From Natronoflexus pectinivorans (lineage in GTDB: Bacteria; Bacteroidota; Bacteroidia; Bacteroidales; Marinilabiliaceae), in NCBI RefSeq assembly GCF_004345615.1, contig NZ_SLWK01000005.1, positions 62,001 to 126,000 on the forward strand: a stretch of 64,000 nucleotides of DNA, read 5' to 3'. Position 1 is the stretch's first letter. Every line of letters starts with the position of its first letter. Positions 9,644 through 19,007 of the stretch are shown piece after piece. The translations under genes and the position numbers were made by a program. The notes under the pieces were generated by a model that made no database searches, had not been told where the DNA came from, and saw only the letters and a program-made list of their open reading frames with translations.

Positions 9644-11998
9644 CTAAAACAATTCATCCCGTTGCCATCTTCCCCAGCCCACTTCAATTTCATCGGCCGA
9701 ATCAGGAGCAACCTCGTCGGGACATGTCAAATCCAAATCAAAATTCAATGGCTTTTCAAACAGATCCTCTTCAGTAACACCTGTCTCTGGATGATCATAA
9801 ACACCTTGCATATAGAGTGCCCAAATGGGCAATCCTGTATTTGCTCCCTGACCGTGATACAGATTATCAAAATGAATATCCCTCACTTCTCCTCCAACCC
9901 ACACTCCTGAAACCAGGTTTGGAGTCACACCAATATACCATCCATCAGAATTATTTTGAGTTGTTCCCGTTTTACCTCCCATTTGTCCTTTAAACCCGTA
10001 TCTGAATCGCAATCGGTATCCACTACCGGTATTTACGACACCTTCCAGTAGGTTCAACATTAAATATGCACTCTCTTCATTGATGGCTTCATTACGTCGT
10101 GGACTAAACGTAGATATGACGTTTCCATACCTATCTTCAATTCTTGTAACAAATAAAGGCTGTGTATGCACACCCTTATTAGCATATGTCGAATATGCAG
10201 CAACCATCTCACTGAGGGAAAAATCCGGTGTGCCCAATGACAAAGCCGGAACCGGATCCATGGGACTTCTGATGCCCAGGGTGCGAATCATTCTTGCCAC
10301 CGCTTCCGGATTAAACTGTCGCATAATCCAAGCGGTTATGTTGTTGTTTGATTGTGCCAGCCCCCACTTTAATGAGACCATTTCTCCTGCTCTTCTTTCA
10401 CTTGTGGTACGGGGTGTCCAGGTTTGCCCGGTTGGCAGGTAAAATGTTTGTGGTATATTAGGTACCATATCACAGGGAGTGAGCCCTTCCTGCATTGCCA
10501 AGGTATAGACAAAAGGCTTGATGGTTGAACCCACCTGACGTTTCCCTTGCACAGCCATGTCATATTTGAAATGACGGTAACTTGGCCCTCCCACATAGGC
10601 TTTAACATGGCCTGACTGGGGATCCATTGAAAACAGACTAGCACGTAAAATTGATTTGTAATAGTGAATAGAATCCATCGGGGTCATGATGGTATCCACA
10701 TCTCCCTCGTAGGTAAAAACCCTCATTGAGAAAGGTTGGTTAAAAATTTTTCTGATGCTATCGGCCGAAACACCAGCATTGCTTAATGCCCGGTATCTTT
10801 CAGTCTGGCGCATGGCCCGATGAATGATGGTTTCATATTGTTCCTGCGTGATATTTCTTGAAAACGGAGCTCTCGGACGCCCTCTCTTTTCTCTCCAGAA
10901 TTGAGGTTGTAAAGTCTCTCCAAGATGCTTTGTCAAGGCAGCTTCTGCAGAGCGTTGCATTCTCGAATCAATGGTCGTATATATTTTCAATCCATCATTA
11001 TAGATGCTGTAGCGACTTCCATCTGCCTTCAGGTTTTTATGTACCCATCCATACAATGGATTGGTATTCCATTCAATACTATCTTCAATAAATCGCTGAG
11101 TATCCCAGGAAGCATAATTCTCTCTTAGGGGCTGGCGTGCTGTTAATGTGGTTCTTAAATATTCTCTGAAATATGGAGCCAATCCTCCAATATGATCAGT
11201 CCTGTTGAATTCCAAATTTAACGGGAAATGACGCAAAGAGTCAAACTCCTCTCTGGTAATATATTTTGCCTTCAGCATCTGCCCCAGCACAACATTCCGG
11301 CGCGACGTTACCAATTCCGGACGACGAACCGGATTAAATAATGAGGGATTCTTAAGCATACCAACAAGAACGGCTGCCTCTTCAACCTTTAAAGAATCTT
11401 GAGTCGTACTAAAAAAAGTAGCGGCAGCAGATCTGATCCCATAAGCATCATAAATAAACGGTGCTTTATTCAAATACATGGTCAGTATTTCTTCTTTGGT
11501 ATAGCTTCTCTCAAGCTTTACGGCAATGATCCACTCCTTTAATTTCTGAGCACTTCTGTCCCAAATATTTCTTGCAGGATCATGAAAAAGTAGTTTGGCC
11601 AACTGTTGGGTAATGGTACTTCCTCCACCTGCTCCCTGATCGCGCATCAGGATGGTGCGCACTAAAACCCGGGCCAAGCCCCGCGCATCTATACCGGAGT
11701 GATCATAAAAACGGACATCTTCGGTTGCTACCAAAGCGTTTATTACATTTGGAGATATCTCATGAAATTCAACAGGCGTTCTGTTCTCAAGAAAGAAATT
11801 ACTTAACAATACATTGTCTGCTGAATATATTTCTGTAGCAAGGTTGCTGTGTGGATTCTCCAACTCCTCAAACCCAGGCATAAACCCAAGAGCTCCGGAA
11901 GAAAGCAAAGAAAACAAAAGTACTATAAGCAAAATAGCCCCGGCAAAGATGCCGTACATCCACAATACAATTTTTTTTATCGTTGTTTTTTGTTCCAT
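9644..11998 (-). CDS. Class A penicillin-binding protein (PBP1A-like)
   Basis: A bifunctional peptidoglycan polymerase and crosslinker of 784 residues. A short cytoplasmic tail and one membrane helix (about residues 10-32) are followed by a GT51 glycosyltransferase domain with EDVRFYDHSGID and GGSTITQQLAK. The transpeptidase domain has the nucleophile motif STIK (in VGSTIKPF, around residue 489), SNN in LAQSNNN, and KTGTTQ around residue 676. The C-terminal 30 residues are acidic. A second class A PBP lies at 30341-32689. The gene stands alone, transcribed away from the histidine kinase at 12501. Confidence 0.93.
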   Translation of the reverse strand: MEQKTTIKKIVLWMYGIFAGAILLIVLLFSLLSSGALGFMPGFEELENPHSNLATEIYSADNVLLSNFFLENRTPVEFHEISPNVINALVATEDVRFYDHSGIDARGLARVLVRTILMRDQGAGGGSTITQQLAKLLFHDPARNIWDRSAQKLKEWIIAVKLERSYTKEEILTMYLNKAPFIYDAYGIRSAAATFFSTTQDSLKVEEAAVLVGMLKNPSLFNPVRRPELVTSRRNVVLGQMLKAKYITREEFDSLRHFPLNLEFNRTDHIGGLAPYFREYLRTTLTARQPLRENYASWDTQRFIEDSIEWNTNPLYGWVHKNLKADGSRYSIYNDGLKIYTTIDSRMQRSAEAALTKHLGETLQPQFWREKRGRPRAPFSRNITQEQYETIIHRAMRQTERYRALSNAGVSADSIRKIFNQPFSMRVFTYEGDVDTIMTPMDSIHYYKSILRASLFSMDPQSGHVKAYVGGPSYRHFKYDMAVQGKRQVGSTIKPFVYTLAMQEGLTPCDMVPNIPQTFYLPTGQTWTPRTTSERRAGEMVSLKWGLAQSNNNITAWIMRQFNPEAVARMIRTLGIRSPMDPVPALSLGTPDFSLSEMVAAYSTYANKGVHTQPLFVTRIEDRYGNVISTFSPRRNEAINEESAYLMLNLLEGVVNTGSGYRLRFRYGFKGQMGGKTGTTQNNSDGWYIGVTPNLVSGVWVGGEVRDIHFDNLYHGQGANTGLPIWALYMQGVYDHPETGVTEEDLFEKPLNFDLDLTCPDEVAPDSADEIEVGWGRWQRDELF

Positions 11999-12500
11999 TT
12001 CTTAAAATATCAAGATCTCATTGCCGGGTAAAATTAGAAAAAAAATACCGCTCTACCTTCAAAATAGACATAATATCAAAAAACATTCCATAAAATAGAA
12101 AACTTCAATTATTCTAAACCCTATGATTTTCCTATAATGCTGATTATTTATAGCATAGCTACAGATATTAATCACCAGAAACCTTTATCAAAATTAAATC
12201 TGATTGATGTAATATAGCCAAATTGCTATGAAAGCAATTCTTTAGTTATAAAGTAATTCAGAAACAAAACGGGGCATCCCTGTTTTGTTTATCCCATTTT
12301 GAATAAGTTTTATCAACTTTTTTAATCATATTATCAAAAAAACGCAACATTGTTTAACGTACTCATCCAAAGAATTACTAATTTTAGGTTTTAGACAAAT
12401 AGATAAAGACTTTAAACCCTTAAAATGTAACCTATTATCGTCAATAATAAACCATAGTTAATGTAAACCTAAAGAACTGATAACCACCCAAAACAACCTA
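11999..12500. other. Divergent intergenic region with a hairpin
   Basis: This AT-rich 502-base region lies between the start of the PBP gene and the start of the large histidine kinase and must hold both promoters. A stem of 13 pairs with one G.T pair and a CAT loop lies at 12262-12290 (AAACAAAACGGGG with CCCTGTTTTGTTT). No T tract follows it, so a terminator role is doubtful. No ORF of note is present. Confidence 0.4.
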
Positions 12501-15500
12501 ATGAATTTTAAGGAGATAGTAAATAGATTCCTTCCCGATCATACTTCTGCACGCAGTGGGAGGTCGATAGAGACTACAAATACTGTAAGTGCATACAAAA
12601 CTGCTCATTCTGAAATGTCAGGCAATTCAGTACCAGGTCACCTACCTCTTACCATCTCAAATATTCTCTCTTCTTCAGGCTCTTTTGATGCAAAATTACA
12701 GAAAGTTGTTAATTATCTTGGGTTATACACAAACGTATGCCGGGTGTACATATTTGAGAATTCATCCGATGGTGAAACCTGTAGCAACCGTTATGAATGG
12801 TGCAACGAAGATGTGATTTCGCAAAAAGAAAATTTACAAAACGTCTCATTCAAATCTGTTCCTTCATGGATGAAGTTACTTAAAGAAGAAGGTCAGATTG
12901 AAGCGGTAAACGTTGCAAGAGAGTTACCGGCAGATATTTCATCTCTTTTAACCCAACAAGATATTAAATCGATATTGGTTTTCCCAATTCAGATTGGGAA
13001 AAAAATCATTGGCTTTGCTGGTTACGATGAGTGCAAACAACATCGTCACTGGAGCAATTTGGACAAATCTCTCTTAGCCACCGTTTCAAAACTTCTGAGT
13101 AACGCATACCAACAAGAGCACTCCATTAGATTCATCAGAGAGAGTCTTCATAAACAGCAATTTCTTTTTGATATTGCGTCTTTGATAAATCAAGCTAAAA
13201 CCCTTGATGAACCCTTTGGGAAAATTGCTGAGAAAATTTCAACAACCTGGGGACTGTCCGGATTTGCTTTATATTCAGTTAGCGAACAGAATTCAAAACA
13301 ATTTCGATTGAATACCGCTTACTCTGATACAAGCCAGGACATCAGCTTTCCGGAACAGGTATTACTGCCTGACTCAGGTTCAATTATCACAATCCCGAGT
13401 CTCAGAGATGAATCACCAATTAAACAGGAATACTCCGCAATAACGAAGGAATTAGGGTTTCCCACCACTCTAAACACATTTATTCGTGGCGTCAGAACTT
13501 TTAACGGGGCTAATGGAATTATCTTCTTATGCTGGACTGAAGCTAATAAGGAATGCCCAATTGAGCACTCAGTACTTGAGACTCTTGCAGGAATGCTGGC
13601 AAGGCAGATTGATCATATTAAAACAGAAGAGAAGATTCTTCAAAATCATCAACACATCATCAGGATAAACGAGCAGTTGCAAGAAAAGGAGTCGTTTTTG
13701 AACAACATCATTTTGGCAGCACCTGTTGGGGTAATTCTGGTTAAGGATTATCTTATAAAATATGTAAATCAGCAGGTTTGCGAATCGTTGGGTTACAGTA
13801 GAGAGGAATTGCTGGAAAAATCAATTGCCGAATTCTACACAAATAATGAAGAGGTTGAAAAATTAACCAGAAAATTTTTTCGGGAAATTGAGGTTAAGGG
13901 AATTTCTTCAATTGATTTGCATTTAAGAAAGAAAGACGGATCTCCACTTTTCTATCAAATTACCGGAACGCCCGGCCCTGAAACTAAAAACGAAGATCTT
14001 TTCCTGTTAATAGGACAAGACCTCACAGAGATAAAAACAATCGAAAACAGCCTAATTGAGAGTGAACAACGCAATAGTAGAATTATTGAGGCTAATATTG
14101 ATGGCATTTTTATAATGAGTGAACCCGGGAAGCTCGTATATGTCAACAAATCTGCGTGCGATCAAACTGGATACAATAAGGAAGAATTGACAAAACTAAG
14201 CCTTAGCGAATTGTTCCCAGATAAAAACGGAATAAGGGATTATCTTAAAATCATCAATCAGTTGCGCCAGGGTTTTGATTACCGGGGAGACAGTCAAATC
14301 AGACATAAAAATGGCTCAACTCTATACGTAGAAATACATGGTACCAGCATCACCCTTGCCGGAGAACCGCATTTTTATTTTAGCATACACGATATTACCA
14401 AACGAAAACAAAACGAAGCAGCTTTAAGGCTTAGCGAAAAAAAATTTCGAAGTCTCTCTGAAAATATTCCTGACTGTGTTGTTAGAATTAACAAAAACGG
14501 TCTTATTTTATTTGGAAACACCTTATTCCTTGACTTATATAAATTGTCGGAGAAAATCACAAAAGAATCCTTGTTTCTTTCGGAAGCCCTTCCTGAAGAT
14601 TTTTCTGACTATTTTGCACCTGCTGTTAATTATGTTTTCAAACAAAAAAAGATTGTTCAACTGGAAATTGATCTTTCACGCAATGGAGAGAAGCAAACAT
14701 TTGACTGGTCATTGTCTCCCGAGATGGATGATCATGGAAATTGCATTTCTGTATTAGGGATTGGCCGGAATATTACCCCCCGAAAGAAAGTAGAAAAGGA
14801 ACTCCTTCTGGCTAAAGAGAAGGCAGAAGCAGCAGACAAATTGAAATCGGCATTTCTGGCAAATATGAGCCATGAAATACGCACCCCGTTAAATGCCATT
14901 GTCGGGTTTTCCAATTTGCTTGAACAAACAGACCCTGAAAGCAGTGACAGAGACGAGTTCATTAAATTAATAAATGATAATGCAGATCAGCTTATGTCTC
15001 TTATCACAGATATTGTTGATATTGCCAAACTGGAAAGTGGTCATCTGGAGATAAAACGCGAGCCGGTTGAAGTTGATCAATATCTTGAATCAATTTATCG
15101 TACTTATTTAAAACGAATTTCACTTCAGTTTAAAGAAAAGGTGAATCTGAAATATTCTCCTCCTGTTCAACCAAAAGTTAAAACTGCTATTATTGCCGAT
15201 CCAAACCGGTTTATTCAAACCGTAAATAATCTGCTTGACAATGCCATAAAATTCACTCACCAAGGGACTATTGAATTTGGATACAACATAGAAGATAAAA
15301 AAGTTCGGTTTTTTATCAGAGACACCGGAATAGGCATATCCAAAGAGCACCAACATGTTGTTTTCGATGCTTTTAGGCAAGAGGACGAAACCAATGCTCG
15401 GAAATATGGCGGAACAGGACTAGGCTTAACGTTATGCCGAAAATTAATTGAGTCCATGAATGGACAAATCGGACTCATCTCTGAAAAGGGAAAAGGATCT

Positions 15501-15956
15501 GAATTCTATTTCTACCTCGACAGATTTAAAGAGGAAAATTTCAAATCAAAAACCAAAAATGATCTCCAGATAGAGCAATTTAGAAACGAGCCACCTTACT
15601 GGGAAGGCAAAATATTGCTTTTAGTCAGTTTTAACAGCAATACACATATCCGAGCCAAGAACATCCTTAATAAAACGGGAATAACAATCCTTTCCGCCCG
15701 TTCACTAGCTGCTCTCTATAAACTTATGGATATAAGAGAAGATATAGACATTGTTCTTATTGATGAAGAGTTTGAATTAAATAAGGACATTGTGAAACCA
15801 CACGATGATTTCAGTCTGCTACTACTGAGACACGGCAATAAACACCATACCAACCTTGTTCCGGAGAAGTTTGACGGAAGCGTTATGTTAAACGGGAATG
15901 AAGCAGAATTTATTAATCGCTTGAAGATTTTTCTTAATCCGGTTATTACTCCCTGA
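12501..15956 (+). CDS. Multi-PAS/GAF sensor histidine kinase with degenerate receiver domain
   Basis: A cytoplasmic-looking 1151-residue kinase with no transmembrane segment. Two GAF-like domains (about 50-215 and 235-375) are followed by three PAS domains (about 395-515, 520-640 and 645-760). The HisKA domain has FLANMSHEIRTPLNAIVGF with the phospho-accepting His near residue 791. The ATPase domain has NNLLDNAIKFT, DTGIGI and GGTGLGL (about 890-1005). Residues 1030-1145 resemble a receiver fold (ILLLVSFNSN, later IDIVLIDEEFEL), but the paired acidic residues of the first motif are replaced by SFNSN, so phosphorylation there is doubtful. No response regulator lies beside it; it is an orphan kinase. 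The first 45 residues are unrecognised. Its last 11 bases overlap the end of dxs on the other strand. Confidence 0.9.
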   Translation: MNFKEIVNRFLPDHTSARSGRSIETTNTVSAYKTAHSEMSGNSVPGHLPLTISNILSSSGSFDAKLQKVVNYLGLYTNVCRVYIFENSSDGETCSNRYEWCNEDVISQKENLQNVSFKSVPSWMKLLKEEGQIEAVNVARELPADISSLLTQQDIKSILVFPIQIGKKIIGFAGYDECKQHRHWSNLDKSLLATVSKLLSNAYQQEHSIRFIRESLHKQQFLFDIASLINQAKTLDEPFGKIAEKISTTWGLSGFALYSVSEQNSKQFRLNTAYSDTSQDISFPEQVLLPDSGSIITIPSLRDESPIKQEYSAITKELGFPTTLNTFIRGVRTFNGANGIIFLCWTEANKECPIEHSVLETLAGMLARQIDHIKTEEKILQNHQHIIRINEQLQEKESFLNNIILAAPVGVILVKDYLIKYVNQQVCESLGYSREELLEKSIAEFYTNNEEVEKLTRKFFREIEVKGISSIDLHLRKKDGSPLFYQITGTPGPETKNEDLFLLIGQDLTEIKTIENSLIESEQRNSRIIEANIDGIFIMSEPGKLVYVNKSACDQTGYNKEELTKLSLSELFPDKNGIRDYLKIINQLRQGFDYRGDSQIRHKNGSTLYVEIHGTSITLAGEPHFYFSIHDITKRKQNEAALRLSEKKFRSLSENIPDCVVRINKNGLILFGNTLFLDLYKLSEKITKESLFLSEALPEDFSDYFAPAVNYVFKQKKIVQLEIDLSRNGEKQTFDWSLSPEMDDHGNCISVLGIGRNITPRKKVEKELLLAKEKAEAADKLKSAFLANMSHEIRTPLNAIVGFSNLLEQTDPESSDRDEFIKLINDNADQLMSLITDIVDIAKLESGHLEIKREPVEVDQYLESIYRTYLKRISLQFKEKVNLKYSPPVQPKVKTAIIADPNRFIQTVNNLLDNAIKFTHQGTIEFGYNIEDKKVRFFIRDTGIGISKEHQHVVFDAFRQEDETNARKYGGTGLGLTLCRKLIESMNGQIGLISEKGKGSEFYFYLDRFKEENFKSKTKNDLQIEQFRNEPPYWEGKILLLVSFNSNTHIRAKNILNKTGITILSARSLAALYKLMDIREDIDIVLIDEEFELNKDIVKPHDDFSLLLLRHGNKHHTNLVPEKFDGSVMLNGNEAEFINRLKIFLNPVITP

Positions 15957-17880
15957 TGCAACGCAAAACACACTGCTCATTCAGCAAGTTAGCTTGTCGG
16001 CGCATATTTTCCATATCGAGTCCGATCTCACGATAAAGTTCAATTTGAGAGCCATGTTCAACAAACCGATCTGGCACTCCAAGTCGCTTAACAAGGATGT
16101 TATTATAACCCTCCTCGGCCATGAACTCCAAAACAGCACTCCCTAATCCTCCAATAATGGCACCGTCCTCTATCGTGATTAAACCCTTATATCTTTGACA
16201 GATTGATTTCAAAAGCTCTTCATCAAGTGGTTTTATGAAGCGCATATCGTAATGCCCTACTAACAGTCCTTCTTTTTCAAGCTGATTGCAAACCCTCGCC
16301 ACTTTAGCTCCAATGGGGCCAGTTGAAATAAATGCGATCTGGTCACCTTCTTTCAGCATTCGACCACTTCCAATCTTTATCTCTTCAAATGGCTTTTGCC
16401 ACTCAACAATAGAACCAATTCCCCTTGGATAGCGGATGGCAAATGGCCCCTGATTTGGCAACTGGGCTGTGTACATCAGATTTCTTAATTCCACCTCATC
16501 CATAGGCGATGCTAGAATAAGGTTTGGCACAGACCTTAGAAAGGACAAATCATAAACTCCGTGATGCGTCGCTCCGTCTGCACCAACAAGACCTCCTCTG
16601 TCCAGACAAAAAACTACATTTAGATTTTGAAGTGCCACATCATGAATCACCTGATCAAATGCCCGTTGCATAAATGAAGAATAGATATTGCAAAACGGAA
16701 CCATCCCGGAAATGGCCAAGCCTGCAGAGAAGGTTACGGCATGCTGTTCGGCAATTCCCACATCGAAAGCACGGTCAGGCATCTGTTCCATCATGATATT
16801 CAAGCTGCATCCGGTTGGCATCGCCGGGGTGATGCCAACAATTTTTTCATTAAGGCGTGCTAGCTCCACAATGGTATGTCCAAACACATCCTGAAACCGG
16901 GGTGGTTTTGGATGAAGAGAGGGAATATCAATCATCTGACCTGTGGTTTTGTCAAACTTACCTCCCGGAGCATGCCAGGCTGTTTGATTCTCTTCGGCCA
17001 GTTTAAATCCTTTTCCCTTTTTAGTAATCACGTGAAGCACTTTGGGACCGGGAAGTTCTTTAAGGTCTGATAGAATTGAGGTGAGATGCATCACATCATG
17101 CCCATCCACCGGACCAAAATAACGTACATTAAGACCTTCAAAAATGTTGGTTTGTCGTGTAAGAAGCGCTTTAATGCTGTTGTTAATCTTCACAATCATC
17201 TCTCGCGAGCGTGGACCGGTAATTTTAAGTTTGCCTAATCCCTTAAGCAATTCCCGGCGCACTTTATTGTATGTTTTGCTTGTGGCAATATCCACCAGGT
17301 ACTCACTTAAACCTCCCACATTTGGATCGATGGCCATGTTGTTATCGTTAAGGATAACCAAAACATTGGCCTGTGAAGCAGCCAGATTATTTAATCCTTC
17401 GAAAGCCAATCCTGCTGTCATGGCTCCATCACCGATTATTGCCACCGCATGGCGATGCTGCAATCTTTGCTTTTTAAAAGCAATGGCCATCCCTAAAGCG
17501 GCGGAAATGGAAGTGGAGGAGTGCCCAACAGTAAAGGCATCGTATTCACTTTCAAAAATATTGGGAAATCCGCTTATGCCTTTGTATTTTCGATTGGTAT
17601 GAAAATTGTCCCGACGTCCGGTCAATATTTTGTGTCCGTAGGCCTGATGGCCTACATCCCACACCAGTTTGTCATCAGGCGTACTAAAGATATAATGAAG
17701 AGCTACGGTAAGTTCCACAACCCCCAAACTGGCACCAAAATGTGCAGGATTACATGACACTGCGTCAATAATAAAATCACGCAATTCCTGACATATCTGC
17801 GTCAGTTCACTTTCACTTAACCGGCGCAAATCATGCGGTGAATTTATTTTACTCAAAAGGGGGTATGCGGCCTCTTCCAT
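15946..17880 (-). CDS. dxs: 1-deoxy-D-xylulose-5-phosphate synthase
   Basis: First enzyme of the non-mevalonate isoprenoid pathway: condenses pyruvate and glyceraldehyde-3-phosphate using thiamine diphosphate. The 644-residue length is normal. Visible family features are HFGASLGVVELTVALHY near residue 47, the thiamine-diphosphate motif GDGAMTAGLAFEGLNN with a following NDN near residue 150, the transketolase pyrimidine-domain segment EQHAVTFSAGLA, and DRGGLVGADGATHHG. The gene converges with the histidine kinase at 12501 (11-base overlap) and diverges from the radical SAM gene. A TATCTTTG box lies 23 bases upstream of the ATG. Confidence 0.96.
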   Translation of the reverse strand: MEEAAYPLLSKINSPHDLRRLSESELTQICQELRDFIIDAVSCNPAHFGASLGVVELTVALHYIFSTPDDKLVWDVGHQAYGHKILTGRRDNFHTNRKYKGISGFPNIFESEYDAFTVGHSSTSISAALGMAIAFKKQRLQHRHAVAIIGDGAMTAGLAFEGLNNLAASQANVLVILNDNNMAIDPNVGGLSEYLVDIATSKTYNKVRRELLKGLGKLKITGPRSREMIVKINNSIKALLTRQTNIFEGLNVRYFGPVDGHDVMHLTSILSDLKELPGPKVLHVITKKGKGFKLAEENQTAWHAPGGKFDKTTGQMIDIPSLHPKPPRFQDVFGHTIVELARLNEKIVGITPAMPTGCSLNIMMEQMPDRAFDVGIAEQHAVTFSAGLAISGMVPFCNIYSSFMQRAFDQVIHDVALQNLNVVFCLDRGGLVGADGATHHGVYDLSFLRSVPNLILASPMDEVELRNLMYTAQLPNQGPFAIRYPRGIGSIVEWQKPFEEIKIGSGRMLKEGDQIAFISTGPIGAKVARVCNQLEKEGLLVGHYDMRFIKPLDEELLKSICQRYKGLITIEDGAIIGGLGSAVLEFMAEEGYNNILVKRLGVPDRFVEHGSQIELYREIGLDMENMRRQANLLNEQCVLRCIRE

Positions 17881-17902
17881 TCCTGATTGTTAACTTATGC
17901 TG

Positions 17903-17910
17903 CAAAGATA
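17903..17910 (-). promoter_or_regulatory. Probable -7 box of the dxs promoter
   Basis: On the minus strand this reads TATCTTTG, an exact match to the Bacteroidota TAnnTTTG consensus, 23 bases before the dxs ATG. The region where the -33 element should lie is AT-rich but has no clear TTTG. Confidence 0.45.
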
Positions 17911-17972
17911 ACACTTTGTTAATATTTATCTTAACTTTCAGTGCAATTGAGAATGATTTTAACTTTATTACA

Positions 17973-19007
17973 ATGTGGCTGAATATCAATCGTAAAATAT
18001 CACACGGGTTATATTTTTTGAATCTGCTTTCCATTAAACGAATTGTTAACTTATTAAAGCTAACAACCTCCTTTTTTTTGTCAAGATTAACCAGGAAACC
18101 TATGGTTAAAGGAAAACCATGGACCATCTCTGTGGAACCTTCGGGACAATGTAATTTACAGTGTCCTGAATGTCCGGTAGGAGCGGCTGTTTTAAACCGG
18201 AAAGGAGGATTTATGACAACCGAACTGTTTCAAAAAACAGTTCAACAAGCTGGAGAATCTTTATTTTATATCAATTTCTTCTTTCAGGGCGAACCAACCC
18301 TGAATCCGCATTTATCTGAAATGATAAAAATTGCTACGCAAAATCGCATTTATTCTAACATGAGTACCAACGGGCATTTACTTACTCCCGAAAGAAGTCG
18401 TACATTGGTTCAATCCGGTTTGAGCCGGGTAATTGTTTCAATAGATGGATTAACCGATGAAACCTATGCCATGTATAGGCGAGGAGGATCTCTTTCAAAA
18501 GCAGAAGCAGGCATTCGCAATTTGCTAGTTGCCCGTAAAAGTTTGAAATCAAAAACCCCATTTGTGACTGTTCAGTTTTTAGTATTCAGGCACAATGAAC
18601 ACGAAATCCCACTGCTTAAGAATTGGGTCAAAAAGATTAATGCTGATCAACTGGAAATTAAAACTGCTCAATTTAACGATTATGGAGATGGGAGTATTAA
18701 ACCTCCGGTTAATTCGAAATATTCACGTTACACTTTGGCTGATGATGATTCGCTTCAACATAAAGGACGAATGTATAACCACTGTTTTAAACAGTGGGGA
18801 GGAATGGTGGTTTCCTGGGATGGTCAATCGGCACCCTGTTGTTACGATAAAAATCTGGATTATTCGGCAGGAAATATCAAGAATGTCTCTTTCAACGGAA
18901 TTTGGGACAGTGATAAAATGAATGATTTCCGGAAACAAATAATGACCAGCAGGAAAGCTATTGACATGTGCAGAAATTGCCCCGAAGGAAGAAATTCATT
19001 GCTTTAA
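17973..19007 (+). CDS. Radical SAM/SPASM domain protein
   Basis: A 344-residue radical S-adenosylmethionine enzyme. The iron-sulfur motif CNLQCPECP (Cys-x3-Cys-x2-Cys) lies around residues 60-67, preceded by WTISVEPSG. A GEPTLNP loop and SIDGLTDETY are typical core segments. The C-terminus has a SPASM-like cluster region: CCYDKNLDY, GNIKNVSFNGIW and MCRNCPEG. The substrate is unknown; SPASM proteins mature peptides or act in cofactor and lipid pathways. The ATG at 17973 is preferred over the upstream one at 17838, since the longer N-terminus would overlap dxs and its promoter. The stop overlaps the antiporter gene on the other strand by four bases. Confidence 0.87.
   Translation: MWLNINRKISHGLYFLNLLSIKRIVNLLKLTTSFFLSRLTRKPMVKGKPWTISVEPSGQCNLQCPECPVGAAVLNRKGGFMTTELFQKTVQQAGESLFYINFFFQGEPTLNPHLSEMIKIATQNRIYSNMSTNGHLLTPERSRTLVQSGLSRVIVSIDGLTDETYAMYRRGGSLSKAEAGIRNLLVARKSLKSKTPFVTVQFLVFRHNEHEIPLLKNWVKKINADQLEIKTAQFNDYGDGSIKPPVNSKYSRYTLADDDSLQHKGRMYNHCFKQWGGMVVSWDGQSAPCCYDKNLDYSAGNIKNVSFNGIWDSDKMNDFRKQIMTSRKAIDMCRNCPEGRNSLL

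Noticed and set aside
17838-17972. Longer N-terminus of the radical SAM protein
   Set aside because: The added residues overlap dxs and its promoter and show no family match; the ATG at 17973 gives a typical start.
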